Positions 13,469 to 21,626 of a stretch of DNA of 22,761 bases are shown piece by piece (the stretch's first letter is position 1; each line of letters starts with the position of its first letter). The position numbers were made by a program, and so were the translations under genes. The notes under the pieces were generated by a model. That model had not been told where the DNA came from and did no database searches. It saw nothing but the letters and a program-made list of their open reading frames with translations. The stretch is taken from positions 1-22,761 of the forward strand of contig DGRR01000157.1 of the NCBI GenBank assembly GCA_002389995.1. The letters are read 5' to 3'. Source of the DNA: Ruminococcus sp. UBA4383 (GTDB lineage Bacteria; Bacillota; Clostridia; Oscillospirales; Ruminococcaceae).

Positions 13469-14029
13469 TTATCTTGTACCGCTGAGGATTTTCTTTAATT
13501 TTTCTCTTGCACGGGTACTTCTTTTCTGCACAGCATCACGTTTCATATTGAGTTTTTCAGCGATTTTGATAACAGTCAATCCATAGAAATACTGATATGT
13601 AATAATAGTTGAATCGGGTTCACCGAGTTCCTTGACGGCTTTCCAGAGTTCAGACTTCTGTTCTTTTTTATCGCTGTCAGCCTCAATATTTTCCTCAGAA
13701 ACGGGTACATATGCATCTTCCTCCTTGTCGAGCGAATCAGAGGAGCTGTATTTTCTTGAAAGCTGTCTGAAAGCATCAATCGCACGTCTTTTTGCGATAG
13801 TGCCGACAAAAGTTTTAAGGTTACCTGTTTCGGGGGTAAATTTTAATGCATTTGCGAAAATTTCCATGAACACATCATTAACGCAGTCATCAATATCTTC
13901 TCTGCTGCAAGAACTTCCAAGTTTGTTGATGACGATAACATACACGAGATTTCTGTATGTGCTGAATAAGTATTCCTGAGCTTCTTTGGGAGAACTTTCA
14001 AGGGTCTGAATCCATTCTTTGTCAGTCAT
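13469..14029 (-). CDS. ECF-type RNA polymerase sigma factor
   Basis: A 186-residue sigma-70-family protein with only regions 2 and 4. Region 2 (~20-92) includes the polymerase-binding/-10 segment EDIDDCVNDVFMEIF and KRRAIDAFRQLSRK. An acidic Ser/Glu/Asp linker follows (95-125). Region 4 (~128-182) has the helix-turn-helix LTVIKIAEKLNMKRDAVQKRSTRAREKL with the family's R-A-R-E-K-L ending (split here by position only). No anti-sigma factor is adjacent. It lies between two genes that share an unusual promoter block, so it is the natural candidate to drive them. The upstream neighbour ends 30 nt before it and may be cotranscribed. Confidence 0.88.
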   Translation of the reverse strand: MTDKEWIQTLESSPKEAQEYLFSTYRNLVYVIVINKLGSSCSREDIDDCVNDVFMEIFANALKFTPETGNLKTFVGTIAKRRAIDAFRQLSRKYSSSDSLDKEEDAYVPVSEENIEADSDKKEQKSELWKAVKELGEPDSTIITYQYFYGLTVIKIAEKLNMKRDAVQKRSTRAREKLKKILSGTR

Positions 14030-14059
14030 TGTATCACTTCTTTCATTATATATAGTTAA

Positions 14060-15859
14060 TTAACTCAAAACAAGTTCGTCATTGATTATCTGCGGAATAA
14101 GAGTTTCGGGAGAACCAAGTGATGAATATTCGTACCATTTATATACAGTAAGCTGTCCTGTTTCCTTATCAATCCGGAATTTATAATGTTCACCGGACGA
14201 ACAGTCCAAAATTGAATAGCTTTTATCATTATGCAAATCATAAATGAATATTGTATCAATAGGCATTCCGCTTCCGATAGTTTCGGACAGGCACATTTCG
14301 GGATAGCCGTCATCATTCAGGTCTGCAAAGAAGAAATCTCCGCCACCATATCCATAATCAAGAATTATATTTTCCGAACCGTTTGTATAGTATCTGATAT
14401 TTTCTTTCCATACAAAAGTTTTTTCGGGGAAAGAATTTATTTTAATGCTGTCATTGATAACAGAACCTTTTCCGTCAGAATCCTGTTTCGGAAACCACTG
14501 GAAAACATCTCCGCTGTTCCATATTATATATGTATCGTCAAAACTTTCGGGGAGATTTGAAATACTTCCCGCATCGAATTTCTGGATTGAGAGCGCATCA
14601 TTTCCCGTTATGCCGTCACCTGTACTGAAAACATCAGCATTTACTTTTGCGTCATCGGAGAGGGGATATTTCTGAGGATTTGCGAGATACTGCAATATTG
14701 CAACGGAATCGGAAATGCTTGTCTTATTGTCCATATTTGCATCACCTGAGAGATATTTATAATCAAGTGACCTGAACTTGCATTTTTCTATTCCGAGAGA
14801 TGTAAGGGAAACGGCATATTTCTCTGCATAAGCCTGAGCAGTTGAATCTGTATGACCGCAGATTGTCCCCTCAAAGACATTTATAGATTCATCTGCGATA
14901 ACTCCCATTGAGCATATTGTATCATCTGAATCAAAAATTTCGCAGTCGGGGTTTTCGATTATGATTCTTTCGAGGTTACTGCACATATTGAAAGCTTTTT
15001 CGCCTATATAGTCTATATAATCATAGACTGTTATATCTTTGAGTCCGCTGTTTGCGAATGTATTTTTTTCGATTCTTGAAACTGAAGGGGGGAGGTATAT
15101 ATTTTCGAGGGAAGAACAGTTCGAGAATGCACTCTGTCCGATTTCTTTCAGATTATATTTCGGCTGACCGTTTTCATATTGTCCGTGACCAAATGAGACA
15201 CTTTTAAGGTTTTCACAGCCCATGAAAGCACCGTTGCCGATTTTTTCGACAGTTTCGGGAATATATACGCTTTTTATATCGGTATCATGAAAAGCCAGAC
15301 CTGCAATTTCTCTTACTTTCGGGATATTGTATGCATCAATTGTCTTTGTTGTTGCATCAATCAGGATATCATTTACAACAACATAGGGACTTTCAGCCTG
15401 TCTGTCGGCAAGCCATTGTGTACCTCCAAATGCAACAAGACCAACAGAAGTTACACTTTCGGGGATAGTTATCTCTTTGAGTTTTTCACAGCCTCCAAAA
15501 GACAATTTTCCTATTGACTTAACGCTGTCAGATATTATAACTTCTGTCAGTTCGGGAAAGATATAAAATGCATAGTCTGAAATATTCTCCGCACCGTTTA
15601 TTATAACTTTATTCACTTTATCTTTATATTCAGACCATTCAGGGGTATTTCCTTCTGAAAGGGAATAATCTGTCATAGCACCCGTGCCGTCAATGGTGAG
15701 TATTCCGTCAGAATCAAGGTTCCATGTAAGATTTTCACCGCATTTTCCCGAGAAAACAGCTTCGGCATATACGGCTGAAATATTGCCTGTATAAAGCGGT
15801 GCAAGAGTTCCTGCCGCAATACAGCCAACAGTAAAAAGCGATAAGAAGTGCATCTTCAT
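14060..15859 (-). CDS. Secreted leucine-rich-repeat protein with dockerin and C-terminal Ca-binding-like domain
   Basis: A 599-residue exported protein. After a signal peptide (to about 32) there is a GxLTWNLDSDGILTIDGTG lead-in, then BspA-type leucine-rich repeats (~82-350; units such as LKEITIPESVTSVG, LENIYLPPSVSRIE). A type-I-like dockerin occupies ~370-430, with two calcium loops (DANMDNKTSISDS and ADVFSTGDGITGND). The C-terminal ~160 residues include DYGYGGGDFFFADLNDDGYPE, an FG-GAP-like loop. The dockerin would plug into a cohesin on a scaffoldin or the cell surface. An ATG at 15901 would lie at the predicted transcription start, so the ATG at 15859, after GGTGAT, is used. It may form an operon with the sigma gene. 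Confidence 0.85.
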   Translation of the reverse strand: MKMHFLSLFTVGCIAAGTLAPLYTGNISAVYAEAVFSGKCGENLTWNLDSDGILTIDGTGAMTDYSLSEGNTPEWSEYKDKVNKVIINGAENISDYAFYIFPELTEVIISDSVKSIGKLSFGGCEKLKEITIPESVTSVGLVAFGGTQWLADRQAESPYVVVNDILIDATTKTIDAYNIPKVREIAGLAFHDTDIKSVYIPETVEKIGNGAFMGCENLKSVSFGHGQYENGQPKYNLKEIGQSAFSNCSSLENIYLPPSVSRIEKNTFANSGLKDITVYDYIDYIGEKAFNMCSNLERIIIENPDCEIFDSDDTICSMGVIADESINVFEGTICGHTDSTAQAYAEKYAVSLTSLGIEKCKFRSLDYKYLSGDANMDNKTSISDSVAILQYLANPQKYPLSDDAKVNADVFSTGDGITGNDALSIQKFDAGSISNLPESFDDTYIIWNSGDVFQWFPKQDSDGKGSVINDSIKINSFPEKTFVWKENIRYYTNGSENIILDYGYGGGDFFFADLNDDGYPEMCLSETIGSGMPIDTIFIYDLHNDKSYSILDCSSGEHYKFRIDKETGQLTVYKWYEYSSLGSPETLIPQIINDELVLS

Positions 15860-15907
15860 AATATCACCAGCCTTTATTAAAATTATGCACAAAGTATTCA
15901 TACCATA

Positions 15908-15936
15908 ATTATAGCAGATTTTAAGCCGAAAATCAA
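15908..15936 (-). promoter_or_regulatory. sigma-A promoter of the LRR-dockerin gene
   Basis: On the minus strand TTGATT (15936-15931), 17 bp, TATAAT (15913-15908), with extended TG (TGCTATAAT). The predicted start near 15901 rules out the upstream ATG at 15901. Confidence 0.8.
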
Positions 15937-15983
15937 TAGTTTTTGATACGAAAAATAATTAAATGAAAAAATTATTATTTTTA

Positions 15984-16027
15984 TGTCCCTTTTGTATCTG
16001 TCAGAACGAATATATAGACAGAACGGT
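15984..16027 (+). promoter_or_regulatory. Shared 44-bp promoter block, copy 2 (non-sigma-A type)
   Basis: TGTCCCTTTTG (15984-15994), 10 free bases, then AACGAATATATAG and ACAGAACGGT (16005-16027), identical to copy 1 at 13397-13354. CAGAACG is repeated here (16002-16008 and 16019-16025). A small hairpin GGTTC-aaga-GAACC (16025-16038) follows; copy 1 has CGGT-aaatga-ACCG at the same place. A further match, ATATGAAAAAAATGAAA, occurs just downstream in both leaders. Confidence 0.65.
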
Positions 16028-16102
16028 TCAAGAGAACCTGATATGAAAAAAATGAAAATTATAAATATGAAATGAAAAAAATTTTTTTAAGGAGTAATCA
16101 TT

Positions 16103-18112
16103 ATGAAAAAAATAGTATCTAAAATGACAATCGCAGCTATGGCTGCTACAATGGCAATCGCAAACATGGTAAGCATTTCAGCTTCTGCAAATGACGGCAT
16201 CAAATACAACCAGATAACAGAAATCGGAACAGCAGGTTCTTCAATAAAAAATTTTGTTTCAGGTACATGGTACTCCTCAAACACAGCAGACGGAATCATG
16301 GATTATAACTTTGATCCGACAACTATGACAGGCAGCATTTACTTTGAGAATAAAAGCATAGCAAAAACTTTCACATATTCATATGACGGATATACACTTT
16401 CACTCTATTACGCTGACGGAACATCAGCAACAGCTACCGTAATCTTCGGCACAAATCAGATGACTCTCACATGGGCAACAGGCTGTGTTGATGTTCTTAC
16501 AACAGCTTATCCCACTGTTAAAAATACAAATACAACAACAGCAAAGACAAATGCATCTATCCTTACAACAGGTACATGGTATTCAATGACCCCCGCAGGT
16601 CCGAGAACTTATACATTTGAATCCAACGCTCCGTCATGCCAGTACACAGAAGAATACAGCGGAGAAAAAAGCAGTTTCACATATGACCTCAAAGGCAGCT
16701 ATCTTACAGCATACAACAACAAGGCAGGTGTTACCCTCTACGCAACAGTAAGCTATCCTGACAGTGAAACAATCGTTATCAACTGGAATACTTTTTCCGA
16801 GACTCTCAAAACAACAAAAGATGCCGCTAAGAAAGCCGCAAATTCTGTAAACATCTTTGCTCAGGGCAACTGGTATTCCCGTGACATGAGCGGTGTTATA
16901 GACTACTGGTTCGATGCAAATACAGCATCAGGTACACGCACCACTGAAGGCACAAAGCAGACAGATAATTTCACATACGATTTCAGCGGAAACAGACTTA
17001 CATTCTACTATTCCAACTCCACAGTTTCAGGTACTGTTTCTTATGACGGATATGATATCATCGTAAACTGGGACAACGGATTCTCTGAAAGACTTTCAAC
17101 TACTTACCCCACCGTAAAAGAAGAAAAAGTTAAGATATTCGCTCAGGGCAACTGGTACGCTTCAGGAATGGACGGAATTATTGACTACTTCTTCAATGCT
17201 GATTCCGCAACAGGTACACGCACCAACGAAACAACAGGCTTTTCAGAAGACTTTACTTATGACTTTGACGGAAACAAAATCGTAATGTACTACGGAAAAT
17301 ATTCTGTAACAGGTTATGTTTCATACAGCGGATATGATATGATAATCTCATGGGAAAGCGGATATTCCGACACACTCTCAACAGTTCACCCCACAGTAAA
17401 CATTGAACCCGTTGTTACAACTGTTGAAGCTCCTGCTGAAACAACTGCTACAACAGTATATGACCGCTACAATCAGCCTATGCTTGCAAAAGGCACATGG
17501 TATGCATCAAGCAATTCAGGAATCAGAACTTTCTGCTTTGACCTCCTCGAACCTATTGGCTGTATGTATGATTTTGACGGAACAGCTCTCAACTTTGAAT
17601 ATACTCTCGACGGCGCAGACCTCGAATTTCATGTAATCGGCGCAGCAAGAGGCGAACACGCTAAGGTTTACTACAATGCTGACGGAACATTCTCACTCAC
17701 ATGGGCAAGCGGTCTCTTTGAAACAGTTTCACAAACTCAGCCCACAGTTCAGACAACTCCCGCACCCGTTCAGACAACTCCTGCAACTCAGACAACTCCT
17801 GCAACTCAGGCAGCTCAGACAGTTCAGACAACAGTCGCAGCTGAAACCAAAGCCGCTCCTGCAACTCAGACAGCTCCTGCTCCCCAGACATCTCCCATTA
17901 TAACAAGCAAGGCTCAGCAGACAAAGACAACTGTTCAGCAGTCCGCAGTTCAGCAGCAGACAACTCCCGCTCCGCAGGCTGTAAAGAAAGCTCCCGAAAC
18001 AACAGAAGCCCCCAAGACAGGCGACAACTTCCCCGCACTCGCAGTTGCAGCAGTAGCACTCATAGCAAGCGCAGCTTGTGCAGTAACAGCTAAGATATCA
18101 AGAAAAAAGTAA
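16103..18112 (+). CDS. Wall-anchored surface protein, five WY-type beta repeats
   Basis: A 669-residue secreted protein. The signal peptide (to about 30) is nearly the same as in the two-repeat paralogue. Five repeats of ~90 residues follow: 51-138, 152-240, 249-338, 343-432 and 458-548. Each starts G-(T/N)-W-Y and has an F-T-Y-(D/S)-x-x-G hairpin and a late W before a TLST/TVS end. Repeats 3 and 4 are closest (VxIFAQGNWY); 4 and 5 match the two repeats of the paralogue. A Gln/Thr/Pro/Ala stalk (~549-631) precedes APKTGD (636-641), a hydrophobic helix and SRKK, a sortase-type anchor with Ala for Leu. AAGGAG precedes the ATG. Function unknown; adhesion or ligand binding is plausible. Confidence 0.85.
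   Translation: MKKIVSKMTIAAMAATMAIANMVSISASANDGIKYNQITEIGTAGSSIKNFVSGTWYSSNTADGIMDYNFDPTTMTGSIYFENKSIAKTFTYSYDGYTLSLYYADGTSATATVIFGTNQMTLTWATGCVDVLTTAYPTVKNTNTTTAKTNASILTTGTWYSMTPAGPRTYTFESNAPSCQYTEEYSGEKSSFTYDLKGSYLTAYNNKAGVTLYATVSYPDSETIVINWNTFSETLKTTKDAAKKAANSVNIFAQGNWYSRDMSGVIDYWFDANTASGTRTTEGTKQTDNFTYDFSGNRLTFYYSNSTVSGTVSYDGYDIIVNWDNGFSERLSTTYPTVKEEKVKIFAQGNWYASGMDGIIDYFFNADSATGTRTNETTGFSEDFTYDFDGNKIVMYYGKYSVTGYVSYSGYDMIISWESGYSDTLSTVHPTVNIEPVVTTVEAPAETTATTVYDRYNQPMLAKGTWYASSNSGIRTFCFDLLEPIGCMYDFDGTALNFEYTLDGADLEFHVIGAARGEHAKVYYNADGTFSLTWASGLFETVSQTQPTVQTTPAPVQTTPATQTTPATQAAQTVQTTVAAETKAAPATQTAPAPQTSPIITSKAQQTKTTVQQSAVQQQTTPAPQAVKKAPETTEAPKTGDNFPALAVAAVALIASAACAVTAKISRKK
17771..17806 (+). 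repeat. Tandem 18-bp repeat in the stalk
   Basis: CAGACAACTCCTGCAACT is present twice, perfectly and head to tail (17771-17788 and 17789-17806), within a longer imperfect array of related units (~17750-17890) coding the QTTPAT stalk. Stalk length may vary between strains. Confidence 0.85.
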
Positions 18113-18133
18113 ATATAGATAACACTCCTTAAT

Positions 18134-18162
18134 AAAAAAGTCCCCTCAACGGGGGCTTTTTT
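18134..18162 (+). terminator. Intrinsic terminator after the five-repeat surface gene
   Basis: AAAAAAGTCCCC and GGGGGCTTTTTT pair over 12 bp with one G-U around TCAAC. It is symmetrical, so it can also stop transcription arriving from the thi operon. Confidence 0.93.
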
Positions 18163-18189
18163 ATTGTGTATTGTATTCTGTAACATCAG

Positions 18190-18205
18190 TGTTCCATGTG
18201 GAACA
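18190..18205. promoter_or_regulatory. parS site 4
   Basis: TGTTCCATGTGGAACA is identical to site 2. It lies between the converging surface-protein and thiC genes, 8 bp beyond the thiC stop. Confidence 0.85.
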
Positions 18206-18212
18206 GTTTCAA

Positions 18213-19526
18213 TTATTTTTCAGTGCAGAACTCTACTTTTTCGCCTGCGAGAATCATATTAGTAGTTCTTACAGCACACATTTTTCCGCACATGGAGCAG
18301 GTGTGGCGGTCAGCAGGAGGAGTGCTTTCAAAATATTCTCTTGCCTTTTCACCGTCAACAGCTATTTTAAACATTTCCTCCCAGTCAACAGCGTGACGGG
18401 CAGCAGCCATTTCATTGTCCTTGTCTCTTGCGTGTGGATATCCGTTTGCAATGTCAGCGGCATGAGCGGCAATTTTGCTTGCGATAATGCCCTCTTTTAC
18501 ATCATTTATATCGGGAAGTCTGAGATGTTCCGCAGGTGTTACATAACAAAGGAAATCCGCTCCGCTTGATGCAGCTATCGCTCCGCCTATTGCAGAAGTG
18601 ATATGGTCATATCCTGGGAAAATATCTGTAACTATCGGACCGAGTACATAGAACGGTGCATTGTGACATAATCTTTTCTGGAGTTTCATATTTGCGGCAA
18701 TTTCATTCATAGCCATATGTCCCGGACCTTCAACCATTACCTGTACATTCTTTTCCCATGCACGGAGAGTAAGGTTTCCGAGTTCGATAAGTTCCGAAAT
18801 CTGTCCTGCATCTGTTGAATCGTCTATGCAGCCGGGGCGGAGTGCATCACCGAGACTTATTGTTACATCATATTCATGGAGAATATCAAGAACTTCATCA
18901 TAATATTCATAGAAAGGATTTTCATTTCCAGTCATCATCATCCACGCAAAAAGCAGAGAACCGCCACGGGATACTATATTCATTTTTCTGCCCTCACGCA
19001 TGAAAGCTTCAACAGCCCTTTTATTTATTCCTGCATGAATGGTCATGAAGTCAACGCCCTCCTCAGCGTGAGCCTTTACGACTTTCAGGAAATCCTGTGC
19101 GGATATTTCAAGCAAATCCTTTTCAAGATAACCTATTGCATCATACATCGGAACTGTACCAATCATGGCAGGAGATTTTTCAACGAGCTGTTTGCGGAAA
19201 GTATTTGTTTTTCCGTAGTTGCTCAAATCCATTATGGCTTCCGCACCGAATTTATGAGCCATATCAACTTTCTGCATTTCAATGTCATAGTTCTTTGCAT
19301 CACCTGAAATACCAAGATTTACATTGATTTTTGTACGCATTTTAGTACCGATACCCTCAGGAGATATGCTCTTGTGATTCACGTTGCAGGGGATACATAC
19401 TTCACCTTTTGCGACAAGTTCACGGAGTTCTTCGGGAGTGATATACTCCTTCTCTGCAACGACTTCCATTTCAGGGGTAATGATACCCATTTTTGCGGCT
19501 TCCATTTGTGTGTAATACTTTTTCAT
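18213..19526 (-). CDS. thiC: Phosphomethylpyrimidine synthase ThiC
   Basis: A 437-residue enzyme converting aminoimidazole ribotide to HMP phosphate, the pyrimidine half of thiamine, by radical-SAM chemistry. Conserved stretches are MRTKINVNLG (62-71), DFMTIHAGI, RGGSLLFAWM, SLGDALRPGC, VMVEGPGHM, VLGPIVTDIFPGYDHITSAIGG and LCYVTPAEHL. The cluster motif at the C-terminus is C410-x2-C413-x3-C417 (CSMCGKMC). It is the short clostridial form without the long N-terminal domain of enterobacterial ThiC. Last gene of the thi operon, 20 nt after thiD. Confidence 0.96.
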   Translation of the reverse strand: MKKYYTQMEAAKMGIITPEMEVVAEKEYITPEELRELVAKGEVCIPCNVNHKSISPEGIGTKMRTKINVNLGISGDAKNYDIEMQKVDMAHKFGAEAIMDLSNYGKTNTFRKQLVEKSPAMIGTVPMYDAIGYLEKDLLEISAQDFLKVVKAHAEEGVDFMTIHAGINKRAVEAFMREGRKMNIVSRGGSLLFAWMMMTGNENPFYEYYDEVLDILHEYDVTISLGDALRPGCIDDSTDAGQISELIELGNLTLRAWEKNVQVMVEGPGHMAMNEIAANMKLQKRLCHNAPFYVLGPIVTDIFPGYDHITSAIGGAIAASSGADFLCYVTPAEHLRLPDINDVKEGIIASKIAAHAADIANGYPHARDKDNEMAAARHAVDWEEMFKIAVDGEKAREYFESTPPADRHTCSMCGKMCAVRTTNMILAGEKVEFCTEK

Positions 19527-19546
19527 AATGATTTCTCCTTAAAAAA

Positions 19547-20344
19547 TTATTCTGCAAATCTGCTTTTGATATCAAATAAATGATTCATAGGACCGCTGCC
19601 CCTGCCGAGGTCAAGCATAGCACCGAGACAGCCTGATATATAATCCTTTGCACGTTCAACCGATTCGGGGATATTGTATCCCTTTGCAAGATTGGAAGCT
19701 ATCGCACTCGAAAGAGTACAGCCTGTACCGTGAGTATTCGGATTATCTATTCTTTTTCCGCTGAACCATTTTATTTCTTTTCCGTCAAAGAGACAGTCAT
19801 TTGCATCATTGAGGTTATGACCGCCCTTTACAAGAACTGCACAGCCAAATAAATTATATATTTTCTGTGCAGATTTTTCCATATCATCAGGACTGTTTAC
19901 CTTATCGCCCGTTAAAACTTCCGTTTCGGGGATATTGGGAGTTATAACTGCCGCAAGCGGTATGAGATTCTTTTTCAGTGACTCAACGGCATCTTCTTTA
20001 AGAAGTGCAGAACCGCTTGTTGCAACCATAACAGGGTCAATGACGATATTTTTTGCTTTGTAGAATTTTAACTTTTCCGCTATGACTTCAATAAGTCCGC
20101 AGGAGGAAACCATTCCTGTCTTTACGGCATCAGGAAATATATCTGTAAATATACTGTCAAGCTGTGCCGCAAGAAATTCAGGACTTGCTTCCATTATGTC
20201 CGATACGCCGACAGTATTCTGTGCAGTAAGAGCCGTGACAGCACTCATGGCATAAATGCCGTGTGCGGTCATGGTCTTTATATCTGCCTGTATGCCGGCG
20301 CCTCCGCAGGAATCACTTCCTGCGATTGTTAATGCAGTCCACAT
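19547..20344 (-). CDS. thiD: Hydroxymethylpyrimidine/phosphomethylpyrimidine kinase ThiD
   Basis: A 265-residue ribokinase-fold kinase that phosphorylates HMP and HMP-P to HMP-PP for ThiE. The start MWTALTIAGSDSCGGAGIQA is the ThiD signature, covering the substrate pocket (GSDSCGGAG, 9-17). VMVATSGSALL lies near residue 105 and the catalytic/anion-hole motif NTHGTGCTLSSA near 212. AAAGGAG precedes the ATG. It lies 126 nt downstream of an acetyltransferase gene and 20 nt upstream of thiC. Confidence 0.96.
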   Translation of the reverse strand: MWTALTIAGSDSCGGAGIQADIKTMTAHGIYAMSAVTALTAQNTVGVSDIMEASPEFLAAQLDSIFTDIFPDAVKTGMVSSCGLIEVIAEKLKFYKAKNIVIDPVMVATSGSALLKEDAVESLKKNLIPLAAVITPNIPETEVLTGDKVNSPDDMEKSAQKIYNLFGCAVLVKGGHNLNDANDCLFDGKEIKWFSGKRIDNPNTHGTGCTLSSAIASNLAKGYNIPESVERAKDYISGCLGAMLDLGRGSGPMNHLFDIKSRFAE

Positions 20345-20470
20345 AATTTTACTCCTTTCGGGTGCATTAATTTTTTTGAGCGACAGAAGGCGGTGCCCTC
20401 AGTCTGCCGCTTAATTAATTCATAATTCATAATTCAGAATTATTAAATTAAATCAGAATTTGAAGTATAA
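20345..20470. other. Structured, repeat-like spacer between the GNAT gene and thiD
   Basis: This holds the thiD ribosome site, an imperfect hairpin AGCGACAGA/TCTGCCGCT (20379-20387 with 20403-20411, one A-C mismatch), and a 7-bp tandem ATTCATA, ATTCATA, ATTCAGA (20418-20438). No T-run follows the hairpin on either strand, so it is not a standard terminator, and no TPP-riboswitch core is visible. It resembles the edge of a small intergenic repeat or insertion scar. Confidence 0.4.
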
Positions 20471-20917
20471 TCACTTTTTCTTTTGATAGAAAACAAAACC
20501 ATCATCAATTTTGACTTTTGTATATCCTAACTTCTCATAAAACGCATTCGTTCTTATATTCCAACTTGGTGTATCCAAATTGATTTCATTAACATATGGG
20601 AACTCGCTTTCTACGCATTTCATTAGAAGTATTCCATAGCCTTTCCTGTGATAGATACTGTCAATGAAAATCCGACCAATATATAAGCTCTTGCGACTTG
20701 TATCAGGAAAAAGAATAGCAGCGCCTACTAATTTCTCATCTTCTATCGCTTGAAACAGCCGCCCCTCTTCTGCCATTTTTCTATGCCATTCTATAGAATC
20801 ATATCCAGGTGGATAGTCTCCTTTTTTTCCACCACAATTTATATCTGTTTCAAATGCTTTGACAGACATACCAACTATATTATCTATATGATTTTGTTCT
20901 GCTTTTATTATATACAT
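20471..20917 (-). CDS. GNAT-family N-acetyltransferase
   Basis: A 148-residue GNAT protein that would transfer acetyl from acetyl-CoA to an amine. Motif A is IFIDSIYHRKGYGILLM (~83-99), with the R/H-x-x-G-x-G pyrophosphate loop. NAFYEKLGY (~128-136) is the usual C-terminal motif, and AIEDEKLVGAAIL the central strands. CAGGAG precedes the start. It splits thiE from thiD in an otherwise continuous thiamine operon, and is bordered by a parS site on one side and a repeat-like spacer on the other, so it looks inserted. The substrate is not inferable; a thiamine role is unlikely. Confidence 0.9.
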   Translation of the reverse strand: MYIIKAEQNHIDNIVGMSVKAFETDINCGGKKGDYPPGYDSIEWHRKMAEEGRLFQAIEDEKLVGAAILFPDTSRKSLYIGRIFIDSIYHRKGYGILLMKCVESEFPYVNEINLDTPSWNIRTNAFYEKLGYTKVKIDDGFVFYQKKK

Positions 20918-20972
20918 TTCCCACTCCTGTCAATTAACCAAATTCCGATTTATCAAGCTATAAAAACTTTAA

Positions 20973-20988
20973 TGTTCCACATGGAACA
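20973..20988. promoter_or_regulatory. parS site 5
   Basis: TGTTCCACATGGAACA is identical to site 3 and lies 2 bp beyond the thiE stop codon. A half-site, TGTTTCACG, lies at 21003-21011, 30 bp away. Confidence 0.85.
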
Positions 20989-20990
20989 AT

Positions 20991-21626
20991 TTACAGACCG
21001 AATGTTTCACGGCATAAATTTTTAAGTTCTGCCGTTTCCCTTTCGACATCATCAGCCGAGAATACTGCCGAAACAAGTGCAGCCCCGACTGCCCCGATAT
21101 TTTTAAGGCTTGTGATATTATCTTTGCTTATCCCTCCGATAGCCACAACAGGAATATCAACGCTTTCCGCTATCTCTTTAAACTGCTGAGATGTTATGCG
21201 GATTGCATCTGTTTTTGTAGGGGAGGGGAATACCGCACCCGTACCGAGATAATCCGCACCGTCAGCCTGAGCCTTACGAGCCTGTTCAACGGTTTTTGCA
21301 GTTGCACCTATTATAAAATTATCCCCTGCAATTTTTCTTATTTCAGCAACGGGAGTGTCCTCAATTCCGACATGAACACCGTCCGCACCTGCTTTGAGTG
21401 CCGCCTTGTAATTATCATTTATAATGAGGAGAGCATTGTATTTCCTGCAAATCTCCTTTACTTTAAGAGCCTCTGCGATTAAATCATCTTCACTGATATT
21501 TTTTTCACGGAGCTGAATAATTTCCGCACCGCCCTTTAAAGCTGATTCTATGCATGAATAAAAATCATTTTTCATGCATTTTCTGTCGGTTATGGGATAT
21601 ATCAGGAGTTTATTTCTGTCGAGCAT
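20991..21626 (-). CDS. thiE: Thiamine-phosphate synthase ThiE
   Basis: A 211-residue TIM-barrel enzyme joining HMP-PP and thiazole phosphate to thiamine phosphate. Visible motifs are IYPITDR, the substrate loop IIQLREKN, LLIINDNYKAALKAGADGVHVG, IIGATAKT, DYLGTGAVFPSPTK (pyrophosphate contact) and VVAIGGIS. An in-frame GTG at 21632 adds two residues, but AAGGAAAG is spaced 8 nt before the ATG at 21626, so that start is used. It overlaps the end of tenI by 17 nt. Unlike tenI it retains the SPTK segment expected of a working synthase. Confidence 0.95.
   Translation of the reverse strand: MLDRNKLLIYPITDRKCMKNDFYSCIESALKGGAEIIQLREKNISEDDLIAEALKVKEICRKYNALLIINDNYKAALKAGADGVHVGIEDTPVAEIRKIAGDNFIIGATAKTVEQARKAQADGADYLGTGAVFPSPTKTDAIRITSQQFKEIAESVDIPVVAIGGISKDNITSLKNIGAVGAALVSAVFSADDVERETAELKNLCRETFGL

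Noticed and set aside
14045..14073. Possible sigma-A promoter (TTGTTT-17-TATAAT) just before the sigma gene
   Set aside because: The predicted start would cut into the sigma gene's ribosome site, and the -35 lies in the end of the upstream gene. It may be real but is not well enough supported.
15718..15732. GTTCCATGTAAG resembling parS in the LRR gene
   Set aside because: Not palindromic; only one arm matches.
15883..15891. DnaA-box-like TTATGCACA in the LRR gene leader
   Set aside because: A single box with no cluster or A+T-rich unwinding region; expected by chance, so no oriC is claimed.
20345..20470. TPP riboswitch before thiD
   Set aside because: The conserved CTGAGA...ACC and GATCTGG-type cores are absent; such an element would more likely lie upstream of the operon, outside the window.
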